Positions 12,801 to 26,500 of a DNA stretch of 64,000 bases are shown piece after piece; position 1 is the first letter of the stretch, and the number at the start of each line of letters is the position of its first letter. The translations under genes were made by a program, and so were the position numbers. The notes below the pieces were generated by a model. It saw only the letters and a program-made list of their open reading frames with translations, did not search any database and was not told the origin of the DNA. This DNA is from Mastigias papua (lineage: Eukaryota > Cnidaria > Scyphozoa > Rhizostomeae > Mastigiidae): positions 13,206,422 through 13,270,421 of the forward strand of contig OZ025269.1 in the NCBI GenBank assembly GCA_964019165.1, given 5' to 3'.

Positions 12801-15800
12801 TGTATCGAAAAGATGTTGAATTGTAGCATTATCTTCACTTTGATTGAAAAACGTTACCGTTCAAGAATACGTGATTTTTTCGGCCCAAATTGACATTGCA
12901 ATTCTGCTATCAATGACTTTCCTGTATTGGCTTGCCGTACCATTGCTGCGGTTGCAATACTTTGCAACTTTGTAAAAAACAGCACCATTGTACTAATATC
13001 AGATATCGTATCACTTTCTAGACTTTGTATACATTCAGCAGTTTTGCAGTTTGGATTTGCTTCAGACGCAAAGATCTTGAAATGATAACAGAAGAAATTG
13101 GAAGGTGGGAAATTCTCTTTTTCTAGTGATATTTGTGCTTTTTACCGCTTGTTACATTTATTTCAAGTGACATGCTCTGAAGGTACGAGCTATGAATTTG
13201 TTGCTGTTGTTGTGGGAATGAGTCCTGCCTACTTGAATTAGTACATTTCTGTGCTTAGATTTAAGACTTTTCGTCCAGATACTTTATACTTTAAATAGTG
13301 TTTAGTTTACCCTAAACGAAGCTAATGTGGTAGAAAGCGTATTAAAATTGTTGTATGGGCATTTTTGTAAGGATCAATGATCTTACTAACTCAGTGGAAC
13401 AAACAACCATTCATTTCTTATCTAATGATGTGAATCTATATAACTATTACGAAGTTGAAAATGAAAGAAACTGTCTCTCTCCCAGTTCCTCATATAGCAT
13501 AAGCATACCAGCCATCCCATTTGTAATTAAGGAAATATCCCAAGATTGGAAAATTACCATTACTACTAGATTAGGCAGTGGTAAAGCTTAGTAAGATCGG
13601 GTCGCCTGCCGTGACCAAGAAGCACCTAAATTCTCGTCAATTGGACCTTGCTTTTGAGAACAGACTGGTCAGCATTTATCAAAGTACATTTTCGCTGCCT
13701 TATCAATATTCATCAATATTGGTGACCTACGATTGTTCTCAGTTGAATAATATTAGCTACTAACAACTTGTGTTTTTAATGTCAATGCATATTGATTCAT
13801 CACTTAGGCAATTCAGATCAGACACATTCAATCCAGCTGGTAGGCCTGTTTTAAATAATGGTAAGATTCTTATCTAGTAATTTTGTCGTATTTAACCTTA
13901 TGTTACCACCCTTCAATGCTCTGTAAAAAATCTAGCGAACATCACGTACTGATGTGGTTATTACTTTGAGTCATATTGGAAGAAGTGCAAAATCAGTCGT
14001 AGAAATTTGGACGCTGTAGACAATCAGAATGTTGAAGAGTGAATATGCAAATCTGAGGAATGATTTTGGTTGCTTGTTTGGCAAATGATATCGAATGTTC
14101 AAGCTCTTTTTATTAAGAAGTTGATGAAAGTTACGCAGCACTTTTCTCTCTTTCTCTCTCTCACTCTAGATGTAGCAGGAAGTTCCATGACAAATTTTAA
14201 CATTTACCATTACGATATGAAGCTTCCGTTTTCTGCACTTGTTTTTCATAATGAATCATTTTGTAAGGAACCTGCATTTAAAATTTGAGGAACTTGAACA
14301 ACTGCTAAGAATGTCTTTCAGGGACTTTTCAATTTCCAATATTTTTTTGATTGCAAATGATCGAAGCTTAGAAAACTGGTCTATTCATTGCTGTAAAATT
14401 GGCACTAAATGTGGGTAATGCTTGTAGCAGTGTTTCAAAGACAAGTTTCTTTTTGAAACGTGCGATGTCTATAGCATGTTTTTTGGCACTTACCACTTAT
14501 TTCTTTATGGTACTAAATATGCAGTTCATATAAAGACACTAGGGTCTGTTGGGGTAAAGTGGGTAACCCGGGGTAAAATGGGTAAGTGAGCATTTCGCAT
14601 ATTAATGTCTTTTTATCTCTCTTTCATACTTAATTTATGCGATTTCTTATAGAGAGGTATTGTACCGTGCTAAAAGAATGGCCCTTTGCCCTTTCATGGC
14701 CATAAGTCAATAATACTGATACAATTATTCACTTACCCACTTTACCCCGGGTTACCCATTTTACCCCAGCAGACACTAGCAAGGAACGTTTAGTATTACA
14801 GTATGGTCACAAAAGTTCTAAAACAAGGAACCTCTGGAAATAGGTCTTGAGCTAGGTCTCTTATAGAAGAAATGCCTAATTTGCTTTCAGTCATTGCCTC
14901 CCGATTTACCTCCAATTTGAAAGTCAAATGTTGGGTCTGAAGTTTTGGAGTAAATGGGGCTGGATTTTCCTATCATTGCCATAGTTTAGATATACTTTTA
15001 TCATCATTGAATAACTATTTCTTAATATGCATAGTGTAGAGATTGTTTCATATACTATGTTGTTCTTCTGTTTTGTATTTTAATTCCCTTAAACTTCTAA
15101 ATTGTCAAATGACTTTGCATCTGCTTGTCTTGGTTATGTTTACTGATAACTCTCTGTATAGATTGACCTAGCGATCTTGCACCTTGTTCCTTACATTTAA
15201 AAATTACTCTTATTGATACGGGATGGTTTCTTCAGATTAGAAACTGCTTTTGGTATGTTATCCCATTTTTTTCTCAGATTTCAAACTCGCTTCAGATCTA
15301 ACTAAGCAGGATGAACCGGATTTCAATCTTGCACCATACTCTGTGAGGCATAGGCAGTAAGTTGAATACTTTTGCAATTTAAGTGAATACTGCATTAATA
15401 TCATACTCCTTCATTTGTTACTAGCAATGCTATATAATTTCTATTGATAGTTTTAATGTATTCGTTGCTGGTAGTGCGGCGTTGTTCACGATTTGCGGTG
15501 CTATCCCTTGAATTGAATTGCACATCAATGTTTTCTATTCCAACCTATGTTCAACAGATGCGATTTTTTTCAATATGGAATTTGACTTATAAAAAGAGCG
15601 GGAAGAGAGGTGTAATGAACAGCAGAAGTGAATGGAATTGTGTCCATATGCCGTTCGTAGCAGTTGAATTTTTTCGAAATAGATGGCAATGTTTTCTTTT
15701 CATATTTGAACTCAGATCTGTGACAACCTATAATCGTAGTTGGAATCGAAATTACTGCCTTTTGAATAATTGACATCTATTTTATATTTCTGAAGGAAAA

Positions 15801-18800
15801 GACCAGCAATAAAATCAATTATCAAGTGAGTTCGTTCATCATCCGATAATGGTTATTCTTTCTTTTTCCATCAGAGTCTGTGAAAGTATAATAGATTTTT
15901 CTTAACTTGCAGTTCAAGTTTTAGCTTTCTTCTCAAATGAAAGACTTTTTTCAAGCTATGATTTGACAAGAGTTATAAAGTAGTGGGAGAAAATTTCATT
16001 CAAGAATTGTTAACTCCACATGGTCCATGCTTGCAAAATTCATAGTATTTCAACGTTCAGAAAACCACTTTCCCTATATTTTATATCAGATCCTCATACA
16101 GTTATGAATGGTGGCGTTTTTGTTGTTAAATGTCCCTACACTTCCTTGATTGACTGAAGCTTGAGCAACTATGCATTGATCATTCTCATGGGCATATTCA
16201 TACATCAAGGTTTGTAGGGTTTCAAAATTGTTGATCGAATTCCCCCAACACATTTCAAGAAAGACTATTCAATTAGATTCAATGAGATGTAAGAGATTTG
16301 TTTGAAATTCTCTGCTCGGATTGTGCATTTGTTTCATGTTAGTGTACGCATGTCAAGCCGATGAAATGGTACTTAAGATATTAAAATTATTATCTTACAG
16401 TTGTATTAGTTGCTTTTATGTTGTATATATTTAGCAGTTAAAAACTTTATTCCATTATACCAAATTTAACATAAATATACTGCATCTCCTAATATTTGTC
16501 CATATTTGTTCACTGTTTTGGAAATATTGGGGGGGGTGTAGCACCCCTCTTCCTCAATGACTATACCTCTAGACATTCTTTTTGCCGCTCTTGTGGACTC
16601 TGAAAATCATATTTATACAGCCCGAAACATTTGGTATTTCATATCATTTTATGTAACTAAACGTCTGTCGTGCATTCTTCTTTGATGAGTCTAGTTTGTT
16701 TATATTTGCTCCTGAAAATATTGATTTGTTTGTAGCCAACGATCGCCTGTACTAGTCTCATTGCTACCAACATCAAAAGAAGCTTCACCATGGCTCCTTG
16801 ATCGTAGAAAAGGTCTTTTGGTGGCACTTGGGTAAGCCTAAATAATTTCTTATCGTGTCAACTTTACAAACTTCTTAATTCTATCCTTAGCCAAGAAATC
16901 GGAAAACTTCTTCTCTAAAATGGGGTGTTGTATCCTTAATCTTTTATTTGTCCGTGTTTTATCTCATTTTCGTGATTTGCCTCATTTTCGTGATCAGCTG
17001 AAGTGATTAGCCTATCAGAAGCTTACACACTGTGAGGCTGACCTTACTGGTCATTCATTTTCAATGTTTCAATTAGGTTTTGATATAAATTCCATATCTT
17101 TTGTATTCAAAAAGAGATAGGACTGGAAAGTATGCAAAGTTGCTTCCATATCGCACTTTATCCGATTAGTACTGTTGTCGGATCTCTTTTGCGACGTTGC
17201 ACGATCATCTTGCACGATCATCTTGCACGATCATCTTACACGATCATCTTGCGCGATCATCTTGCACGATTTTCTTGCTTTGTCATTTATCTATTCTGAT
17301 TGCGTTTAGTTCAGCATTAATGTTCTACTTTACGTGTTAGCTAGCTTGGCTGGGTTATAATCTGCATTATTGTCATTATTAAATTAAAAATAAGACTATG
17401 GTTTCTTATTCTAATTCTGTTCTTTCTTCACACGTTTATTATTAAGATCATTTGGTTATTTTCGTGCACGTTCCGTTTTCAGTGAAATTGATCAGCAAGA
17501 GGAAGTGTCTCCTTCTCTTCCATTCAAGTATGAAATTTATTTGCTGATTTTGATTCTAATTTATACAAATGTAGGCCATTATATAATGAATCTTGAATTT
17601 TTGAAAATAGTTCTTAGTTAACTTTGGATGGGTTATTTGTGTGTTTAAATCATGAATCTTTGGCTTATTGTAAACTAAATCGTTGTTTCAATGATATCAA
17701 TTCTATGATATCAATATTTTATGACCTTTCAAAAGGTTAGTCACACTAACAATTAATCATTCATTGGGATCAATTATGAATTTAGTTTTCAGTTGTTATC
17801 AAACTAGATTGGTTTTGACTTTAGAATAGGAATTATTGGAGAATCTATCGCCGGCTTCAATCCTGTATCCCTGGCACCATTTGGTGAGGATCACGAGGAG
17901 GACGATGAGAACCAAAGGTAAAGCCAACTTCATGCATCCTCTAGTTATGCTATCCTTTATTATCAATTTTCAATTTAGGCATACAGTTTGTTAAGTTTTG
18001 CTTATTTCTGTTATGTCCGATACTCGTAAAAATGTGAAGAAGGATACTTTCAAGCTCATGACTGTTACTTTCTGGGAACAGTTAATCTTTTTGAAGCTAG
18101 ATGGGTGTCAGCAAGACTGAGAAAGATTCTTTAATGTCCCTGACTATGAAAAGTTAATGTCAATATGCCTGCAGTATCAAATAACTAACACAGACCTTTT
18201 TTCAGTAGAAAGTTTGAACTCAATAATATTTTGTAAAAGTGTTCCAGTGTAGTAAAGAAAAATATGTGCCTCCAACCGATGGTCATCCTGTGGTGGACTT
18301 TTTCCAGCCCTGGGTACGGGTTCGAGTGTCTACACCTTAGCTTACGTGCTTATTTTCCCAAATGAGTATTCAAAATCTTGGCTATTATTGGAACCAAACA
18401 TTACTCTTGTTCTCTTTCCTTAGTGTGTTTACATAAAAGCCCCGGTACTTTAAGGCATAGATATTATCGTTTAGTTTCATGCAAAAGTATTGTTCTATGC
18501 CCTTTAGTTGTCTAGAAATTCCTGCTTTTTGTTTAGTAAGTTGGAGCTCAAGCCTTTTGATTTTTCTTAATTGAATATCCTTTTTAATACTCATGAGTCA
18601 ATGAGCTCATTATTGAAAATGTATAGAAAGGACTTTTTAATAACTATTTTTCCGTATATTTCTTCGTAGCTATTTGTAACGATTTAGAGATTAGAACAGA
18701 ACGTTTTCTTTGTGGTAAATTCATCAAATTCGTTAATATTTTCAACCTAGCAAGTAACCGTTTTTCTCATTTTTCGTATTTCTGTGATTTAAAGACTCTA

Positions 18801-19537
18801 TTTTTATTTGCAATGAAGTTTTATCCTCAGCATTTGTGTATATAGCTCATAACTGTTTGTAAAGGAGCGTTCTTTGACACTTTCATACTCCAGAAGCTTT
18901 ATTTGCATTACTACCTGATTATGCCTAAACTGCTACCATTAGCAGATCTAATTTGCGAAGTCTAAAGCTTTGTTTATAGTGGTACTCACAATATGTGTTT
19001 GCGGATACTAACTTATTGGTCATATTTCAGGAGATTTTCAAGTTCATTATCCGAAAAGATTAAAGATGAAGGTAAGTTTCATATTATTTAGGGGAATTCG
19101 AAATCTAATTGAAGTTTATTCAACAAAAGAAAGTTTGAAAAATTCAAGGGATTTATTAATCAGTGATTCGATTTTGAATTGCAATGACTTTTTAATATAT
19201 TCTTGTCTTTGTAGTTGACCCGTTCCTTTATTTTAAAATTCTTCCATCCTGTACAAAATTGCGATGTTTTGTGTCATAAAATATACATATGTTGCTAGTA
19301 TTTCCTGCCATCCTAGCGAAAGTATTAGATATACTTTAGAATGCGCTTAGAAAATGTCCTGCAAGCTATATTTCACCTGCTAAAAGAGTAGTAACCCGTA
19401 GAGCAGGAATATAGGTGTTATTACAAATTTGCATAGCACTTTGTAATCAAGATTTCAAAATGCGTAAATTTTCGTATTTTCTTCCAGTAGCCCAGCCGGA
19501 TCAAGAGGTATTGACAAATGAGAGTGAAGATTCATAA
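6883..19537 (+). CDS. PPP1R36: Protein phosphatase 1 regulatory subunit 36-like
   Basis: Predicted PP1 regulatory/inhibitory subunit (PPP1R36 family), known mainly from testis and ciliated tissue. Exons: 6883-6918, 7644-7726, 8202-8312, 8616-8734, 9545-9611, 11022-11120, 11969-12109, 12601-12643, 13022-13104, 13808-13860, 15278-15356, 16736-16831, 17483-17527, 17825-17917, 19031-19071, 19488-19537. They join without a stop into 412 codons plus TAA, close to the roughly 420 residues of vertebrate members. Family-like blocks are FDNFLMTLLYYFEAYFERHH (about 143-162), GLGIQEQHHMACGR (about 206-219), FAVWICFRRKDLEMI and SPVLVSLLPTSKEASPWLL. A VxF at 66-68 (SVRF) after a basic stretch is a candidate PP1 docking site. 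The C-terminus is acidic. Exon 1 codes only 12 residues and uses a GC donor, so the start is less certain than the rest. The ATG has a purine at -3 and G at +4. Confidence 0.85.
6919..7643 (+). other. Putative GC-AG intron 1 of the PPP1R36-like gene
   Basis: The proposed first exon ends GAG|GCAAGT, a strong GC donor, and the intron closes at TTTCTTTCAG. Both sides are phase 0, so the 12-codon exon reads straight into the FPDVLP exon. If exon 1 is wrong, the true start lies on another upstream exon. Confidence 0.5.
14535..14779. mobile_element. MITE with ~50-bp terminal inverted repeats
   Basis: A fold-back element in intron 10 of the PPP1R36-like gene. The left arm (about 14539-14588) contains GGGGTAAAGTGGGTAACCC followed by GGGGTAAAATGGGTAAGTG. 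The right arm (about 14730-14779) is its near-perfect reverse complement. Each arm is itself a tandem pair of a GGGGTAAARTGGGTAA unit. The element is flanked by the 8-bp direct repeat GACACTAG at 14535-14542 and 14772-14779, the target-site length of hAT transposons. The inverted homology runs into CTAG, so the exact element edge is ambiguous. There is no coding capacity. Confidence 0.75.
17198..17275 (+). repeat. 13-bp tandem repeat, six copies
   Basis: Unit TGCACGATCATCT repeated six times with single changes in copies 4 and 5 and a degraded last copy. It lies in the intron between exons 12 and 13 of the PPP1R36-like gene. Confidence 0.9.
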
Positions 19538-22500
19538 GTCAGATTGGAGTTGTATGTAAATATGTAATTTCATTCGTTAAGAAAAGTCTCTATTTATTGT
19601 ATTCAGTCTTGCCTACATCAGTAAACGGTTGATGTATCAGGGTACATTCTGAACGTGTTCGTTGATTTATGTATTTGTAGTGTGCTTTTTGATATCATAG
19701 TTCATGCTATGTTTAGGCCATGCAGACCAACATCTTAAAATTGCTTTTTGAGTAGCAGGTATAAATTACTAAAGAATATTTCAAATTTCGATCACCAAGT
19801 AGTGTATAAGTTTCTATGCATGTTTTTTTTATCTTTTCTCCAATCGGATTTGCTTTTAGAAATTAGCATGCCAATATCTGAGTATTACTTTAAGAATACG
19901 AAATGGATAGGTTAAGTTTCAGTAGTATGTGAAGCTTCAAGTTTAGGACTGATACTCACCCAGCCGTATTGAGCTGTATCCAATGAATTTTGGGACTTGA
20001 AATCATTACTCCTTCTTAGTTCCCGACAGTTTGGATTGTGTTCTGAAGCATTGTGAAGGAGGTATGAGGCGTTTTTTCGTCTGACAGTGACTTTCCTAGT
20101 AGAATCATACCTCAGTTTAGGGTATTTTCATAATTCTTTAGTGGAGTAGTATGGATTGCTTGATCGCAAGACAAAGAATAGAGAAAGTTATTTGTGCATT
20201 ATGGAGTCTACAAAACCTAGGCGACATTAGATTGATGGAACTTAGTGTTTTAGTGATGGGGGGTTTGGTGTGAATGAAATGTTGCGTTCATTTAACTTTT
20301 GGTCATAACTCTCCTGCCGTTTTTTTCCTTGGGCTCTTAAAATAAATTAGAATTGAAAATGGATAGATATGTTCGTATGGCTGTGAATTCAGATCTGATT
20401 TACATCATAATGGCAAGTTTCATTTGATGTTGTTCCTTTACTTACAGTGTGTCAATCCTACAGTTTACGCATTGGGATTGAATATAAAGACTCAGTCAAG
20501 TGCATCCTACATTTCACCCTCATTGCATCCAAGATTTCGATCATCGGGTATCGCCAGTTTAGCGACAACCATGTAAACGTCAAATCATTTGCAACCCAGC
20601 GTGAAAATGTTAATTTTTGCACTGTGACATGATTCATTCTCTTGAAGGATCATTGCACATGGTGAATAGATAAATGTTTGTTGAAATATTGGATGAGGCG
20701 GTCAAACACATCAAAATTTTCAAGATACCACGCTATTTTTGTCTCGAACAAGTTTCATTGCTGGCTCATCCGACTTAGATGGCCAGATACATTCAGTTTT
20801 TTATCCAGCATTTGTTTCCAGGATGTTGGATAAAATGTTGGATGCACTTGACAGGGACTTTTTCTTGGATTATCCAGACACCCATAGATAATTGCAAACA
20901 AAGCGAGTTAGGTAGCTCATGCTTTAGAACATATGATGGGCCTTCAGAAATTCGGCATGAAGTCAAAGTCAGTTGTTGTCAAAGAGAAGTTCAAGAAGCT
21001 TTTTGCGTTCAAAATAAAGTTTGTGATATGCTTTTAAGAGTGTCTTTGATAATTTACATGGGTTGAAGATTATGGGGTAGTGTTGTTGAGCAACAGAAGT
21101 TGCCTGTTGCTTGGTCACTTATATTCTGTGAAGATATTGCTAAAACCCCCAAGAAGCATATTGCTAAGACTCTTGCCTATGCACTTTCCTTAGATAACAA
21201 TTATGATTGGATGTGAGCAAGACATATAACATTTAGTTATAGAGACCTAGTCAATCAATTTCTCATTACAAATCAGTGCACTAAGGATAATCATACAAAG
21301 GGAATCACTGATAGTACCATCTGTTTTCATCGCCATTTAAATAGAATTCTACAGAAGCAACGGAGGAAGAATCAGCGTAATGTGCAAAACAGATGTGTGC
21401 TCAATGGGTGTACTGCATTATTAATAATTTCCATGATCAAATTATTCTGTAGTTAGTTGTGAGGTATGGTAGGAGACCATGTTATCCGCTAGTTTAGGCA
21501 GTTCGCGGGATCATTTGTAGGTTCCAAAAGTAAAGGTGAGTTCTCAATTGCAGTTTTGATTACGTAATGATTGATATGAAGATGCTTCGGGTGCTCACTG
21601 ATGAATAAAGCTCTGTAGGATACTTCATTTGCTAGTATAAATGATTTGTGCGTATTTTAGTGATATTAACTTCAAGATGATATTGGTCGATATAGAAGTA
21701 CTGTGCTTTATAGCCCAATCGCAGCATCTCTACTTACTTGATAACTTTGATTGCAATATTCATAGGTTCATTTTTACTAAATTGAGGTTATTTGCCATTA
21801 TAAGCAATGCCTTTCTGGGAAATTCATATCCGTGGTGCAATGCAAGGAATTGTCCTAGTGTAACACTGCTAAATCATTCTCGATTGAGGATTATATTTTT
21901 GGCCCGAATAAGAACACCGTGGTTATATCATAGTCTACTGGACTGTGGTATAAATTTACTTACGACCCTCTCAAGCTTGTGCTTCAGACATACTCCCATT
22001 ATGTGAACACAAACCAGTAGCATTGCTTGTTTCAGAAATTTCGTTGCAAATATCTCATCATTTTGCACTTGTCTTTAATGTGAAGCAGAAAAAGATCTAT
22101 AGATAGTTCGCTATGCGACACATATCTCTTGAACCACTGTTTTATTTTTTCCCTCTATAATTTGTGCTGTTAAATGTAACGATAATCCTAATTGGATAGT
22201 TGAAGCAAGGAACATTGCGTATAGGGATGAAGCGAACTACACATTTATCGAATCGATAAAACAATTTGTGTACGACATTGACATTTATATTGGATAAATC
22301 CAAGCTAAGCAACACTTAGAAAGGAAGAATTCCTAAACTCTTTCTAAAACATATTATTTACTAATCAGTGTGTTTTGCGGTGCTACTGGAAATCAGTTTG
22401 CATTTGTAGGCTTGATGTTGTAAGACAAGCGGCGATAGAACATTAGGAGGAGTTTCATTTTGCAACGAGATTCCTTCGTAATGAAGTGCTAATTCACGCC

Positions 22501-23394
22501 TATTTATAAGAGCGTGGTTTATACGAAAGCAGTACTCGGCTACTCAAAGAGGTTTGAGAGTTCAGTACTGGATTTCTGAGAACTAGGAAAGTTGATAAGT
22601 CAATGAACACTTGAATTTCCAATTTTCACGCAAGCCTGTCATCTCCTTTGCTTAAGTCGCATGTAGATTTCCTATGCAAATCTATGTATTTAAGTGTTGT
22701 GTTTGTGTAGTGCATGTCTGCCTGCGTATCATCGCAGTGGTGCACAAACTCGAATATTCCCGTTAAGAGAGTCTAAAAAAAGGCTTCAATACTGGGTGAC
22801 AAACTTTCGTGTAGAAAAAACGTGTAATGAGGGCTTAATTGGGCACTTAGGGTAAGCTAGGCATCTTGTAGGTAATAGCCATAAAGCGAGGCGAACTGCT
22901 TAACTCATCTAAACCTCAAGTATTTATGAGGAAACATATTCTGTATTAGAACTATGTGAATGTAACATGTTATTGAGTGGGGTGTTATGTTTGTAGTACC
23001 TCTCTGTCTGGGTAACACTTTAGTGTCACGCCAGCTCAACTATGTTTGCTAAGAAAGTTTTAAGAAAGGTTCAGTTCTGAAATCATAAAGAAGCTAAGAA
23101 AGTTTCAGTACTGGTCATAGAAAAACTTCCTTATAAAAAAATGTGTACTCCGGGTCATACCTTTGAAGAGCAATGAAGTATTTTATCGATATTTTAAGTT
23201 GTTTACTTCCAGTGGCGGATCTAGCATGGAACAATTGAAGGGAGGGGGTGGCATTGATTGATACCTATCAAAAGAAAGAGCATCATTCCTGTGGAAATTC
23301 TTTGAAAAAAGAGAAACGAAATATGAATAACGAACAAAAAATTTACTGCAAACACCAAATATAAAAGCAAGCACAATTATAGTTATTTCTCTTA
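19538..23394. other. 3' flank of the PPP1R36-like gene and gene-free DNA
   Basis: The start of this stretch is the 3' UTR; an AATAAA at 20341 could be a distant poly(A) signal. Open frames near 20.8-21.1 kb and 21.6-22.0 kb have no recognisable domain and no splice context that extends them. The string CAGTGGCGGATCTAG at 23211-23225 followed by a G-rich tract resembles the end of hAT-type MITEs, but I could not find a matching second end. Confidence 0.4.
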
Positions 23395-23560
23395 TATACA
23401 GAGGCACTCACCTTTGGAGCACGTTACCCGACTATATAAAAATCTTAACTCAATTGCGATATTCAAAAGGAAGATCATATAAAGGAATGGGCACAAATGC
23501 AACTGCCAAGTATGTAAATTAACACAGTGAGGCTATAGTCAGGTCCTAGAAAAATGGATT
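23395..23560 (+). mobile_element. LINE 3'-terminal fragment (Cys-motif tail)
   Basis: Translation across a frameshift gives a LINE polymerase tail: LPDYIKILTQL or NLNSIAIFKRK, ending in GHKCNCQVCKLTQ. The C-x-C-x-x-C end matches that of the longer minus-strand LINE at 44.9-47.6 kb (GPNCKCSVCKCIYRN), so both belong to one family. The AT-rich bases after 23,560 may be its 3' UTR. Confidence 0.6.
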
Positions 23561-26500
23561 GAAATAGCTTATTACGTCTTTCTTCTAATTATGTTGTATG
23601 TTTACTTTTTTAGTTTTTTGTTGTATTGTAAATAGTAGGTATGAATTGTATGCACATTTGATGTAATATGTATGCACCAACTGTAAATAATTTCATGATA
23701 GTAGTAGTATTTTTTTTAAACTTCTCATGTGTAAATCTTTCAAATCCCCTTTTAATTTGCCCAAGTCTATGTACACTACTATTACAAAATACCTGGTAAG
23801 ATTGTCATCCTCCAAACTTGCTATCAAGAGTTAAACTCCAGATTTCCTTGACGTTATTGCTGAGGGACAGTGACAACGCTAGCCGTTGTGAAGAGGGCAG
23901 TAACAGCAAATGTGGGGCCTAATGGTATTGCTCCAGAAGCATTCTTGGACTCATGCCTCTTGGGTTTATGGGGAACGCCCATTTCAAATGTAGAGATTCA
24001 TTCTATGTAAATATAGACAGAAGGAATCATTTAAATGCCCGCGAGAAGCTACAATGGACTTAGTCGTTTCAAAACTGTGGGGTACGTATTAATGCCTCCT
24101 ACACCTCCATGGGTCCGCCAATACTCAGCTTTAAATTCATTTCCTTGAGTTTTGACAAAGACAGCTGACATCAAGACCGCCCCGAGAAAAGTTTAGAGGG
24201 ACGTGGCCACTCTGGTATGCCCATACGGGTCAAAAGCGCATGTACCAATGTAAACAGGTAAAGCACAACGAATTTATAATTGGAGGGAAGGGGACGATGA
24301 AAATACGTGATAGTAGTAATTTTGAAACTTGCATTTCTAGTAGGGTATGCTAAAATAGCTTATAGTAGATAATGAAGGCCTATGATAACTTTGGTTAACG
24401 ACATAGGAGGGCAATACTTAGGTCCGATATGGGAGAAATCTTTTCAAATTTTGCCCTCTAGAAAGAATAAAAAGTATATCTCGTAGTAAAAATTTTATCG
24501 ATTAGTTTAGCACTCAAGCGTGTATCCAACAAAAAACCACAAAAGCTGTGGAGCACCTTAAAAGCACATGAGAAGCAGGACTGGCATCCTTTTGCGTTAT
24601 TTTATGCAAGTTAAAACATCTTCATAGTACTCTTCACTATCAAAATGATGGTCAAAATCATCACCAATTGGATATTCTTCAGCAAGAGACATGGCAATTC
24701 TCTGATAGAAACAGTTGCGAAGCTTTCAAAGTGCATCTTTATAGCATTCTTTTGCCACTATCTTAACTCACGATTTAAGCATCCTTTTCAACAAATCGAT
24801 CATTATCCAGAAATTCGAAATTTCACCTTGCAGGGGGGCCCACCAGAAAATTTCTCTGTGTCTTGCCTTCCCATAGCGCCCCTGGTGCAAAGCTGAGCTA
24901 GAAACTCAAATTGGTCTGCTACCGAAGCTCTTCGGGTGCTCATATGACGCATACGAACCAGAACTCTAAGGCCGGCCAGAAACCATGGCATTGTAGACTG
25001 AATTTTATGGGATGCATATGTGCAGTGTAAGTGAGGTGAACTCAACCGATCTGAAAATATTCCTGTGAACAGAAGTTAGCAGACACAGCCAAAATCGAAA
25101 CCGATCTGACACTCAGATCGGCCTGAGATCTCATATGTGAGTGTGGCTAAGTAAGACCACTACTTTTATGTAGTAATTGAGTAGAATTTTTCTTTCGCTC
25201 TAATGAGAGCAATTCTAATGATGGTGTTAATGGTGGAGCTCTTGTAACTGTTACTTTTAAATATTGTTCTAATCAGCCAATTTCTCTCTTTAGTTGCTAC
25301 TGTATAACTTATGCCTGCCTGTTGCGAAGTGAAATGAAACTAGAAATAAATTTTTAAGTTTTGCCATTGATTTATTACGTCATGTAATTGAAGGAAATAG
25401 AAAAATCTAGTGATAATTGCCGCAGTTGGGAGGAGCCCTACCAGGCGAGAGTTGTTAAATGAAAATGGGGCCACCTTTACTTTATGTTCATTACTAGACT
25501 AAAATAGACTTTAATTTCGCATGAATCCCATTCAATCTTGGGAACCCCTTGTTCTAGTTGAATAGAACTTATCTTCGCTTGGTTACACATGTATTTGCAA
25601 TCAGATGTCTTGAAAAGCTCACAGAAAAAATTTAAATAGCCAATTACCCTTTTCGTTAGTCGGTTTCTTGACATCGTTACCAAGGGATCAGTATACTTCA
25701 CTGCGATCGTTCATGCGAAGCACTCTGTGTGGCCAGTGCTCATTTGAATACCATCAAGCCAGAACGACTCTTGTTTTCGCATCGCCTCTTACAATCCGTC
25801 TCCAAACCACTGATCTCTCATCAATAGTGGAAATCCCGCATATGCACAAACATGGTATGCACAAACATTAGCTGAAGTATGATGTACCAGTATCTTGTGT
25901 TTTGCTTGAGACGTAGAATGTCATGAAATTACTGTAGGTAAGTAAAGTACCACATTTATTAGTTTGCAATCGTTCAAAGAAGTAACCCGGCTTCTGTCAG
26001 CAATATCAAACAACCCAAACATTCAGGTAGCCTTCAGTTGTTAAACAATCAAGTAATAGTTTGCCATTTTCTGGACTGGTACGGGGAGTATGGGCTATGG
26101 TACCGCAGGCTGGTGAATTACTAGGCAGATTTGAGATATTCAGAAGTCTTCTCAGCAGACTCAATATACTCAGTATAGAGTGAAAGGATAATGCTTTATC
26201 GCCGTAAAGTCAAATTTTGTCCATAAGTGCGGCCACCTAAATGCTCGCAATACAAATGACCAAACTATGGAAATCAAGCTCATTGAATCAAACTTATTCG
26301 TGTTTCCTCTCTATATAAATTCCGACTGTAGATTCGCCTTAGGTGTGCGCTTGAGCACTTTATCATTCAGTCGAAGTCTAGTTGGAGAGGAGCCTTTTTA
26401 GCCAATATAGAGGGTGAAATTTAGAAAATTTCTCACGTCTCTAAATTTTCTACAATCATGTGTCTTCCTACGTCACTACGTAAAGTGCCGTCCTTAGATA

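Noticed and set aside
17198..17275. Regular direct repeats considered as a CRISPR array
   Set aside because: Units are head-to-tail with no spacers, inside an animal intron.
21641..22006. 121-residue open frame
   Set aside because: No recognisable family and no supporting exon structure.
23880..24000. NVGPNGIAPEAF stretch as a LINE RT start
   Set aside because: Too short and isolated to call; noted only in the gene-free entry.
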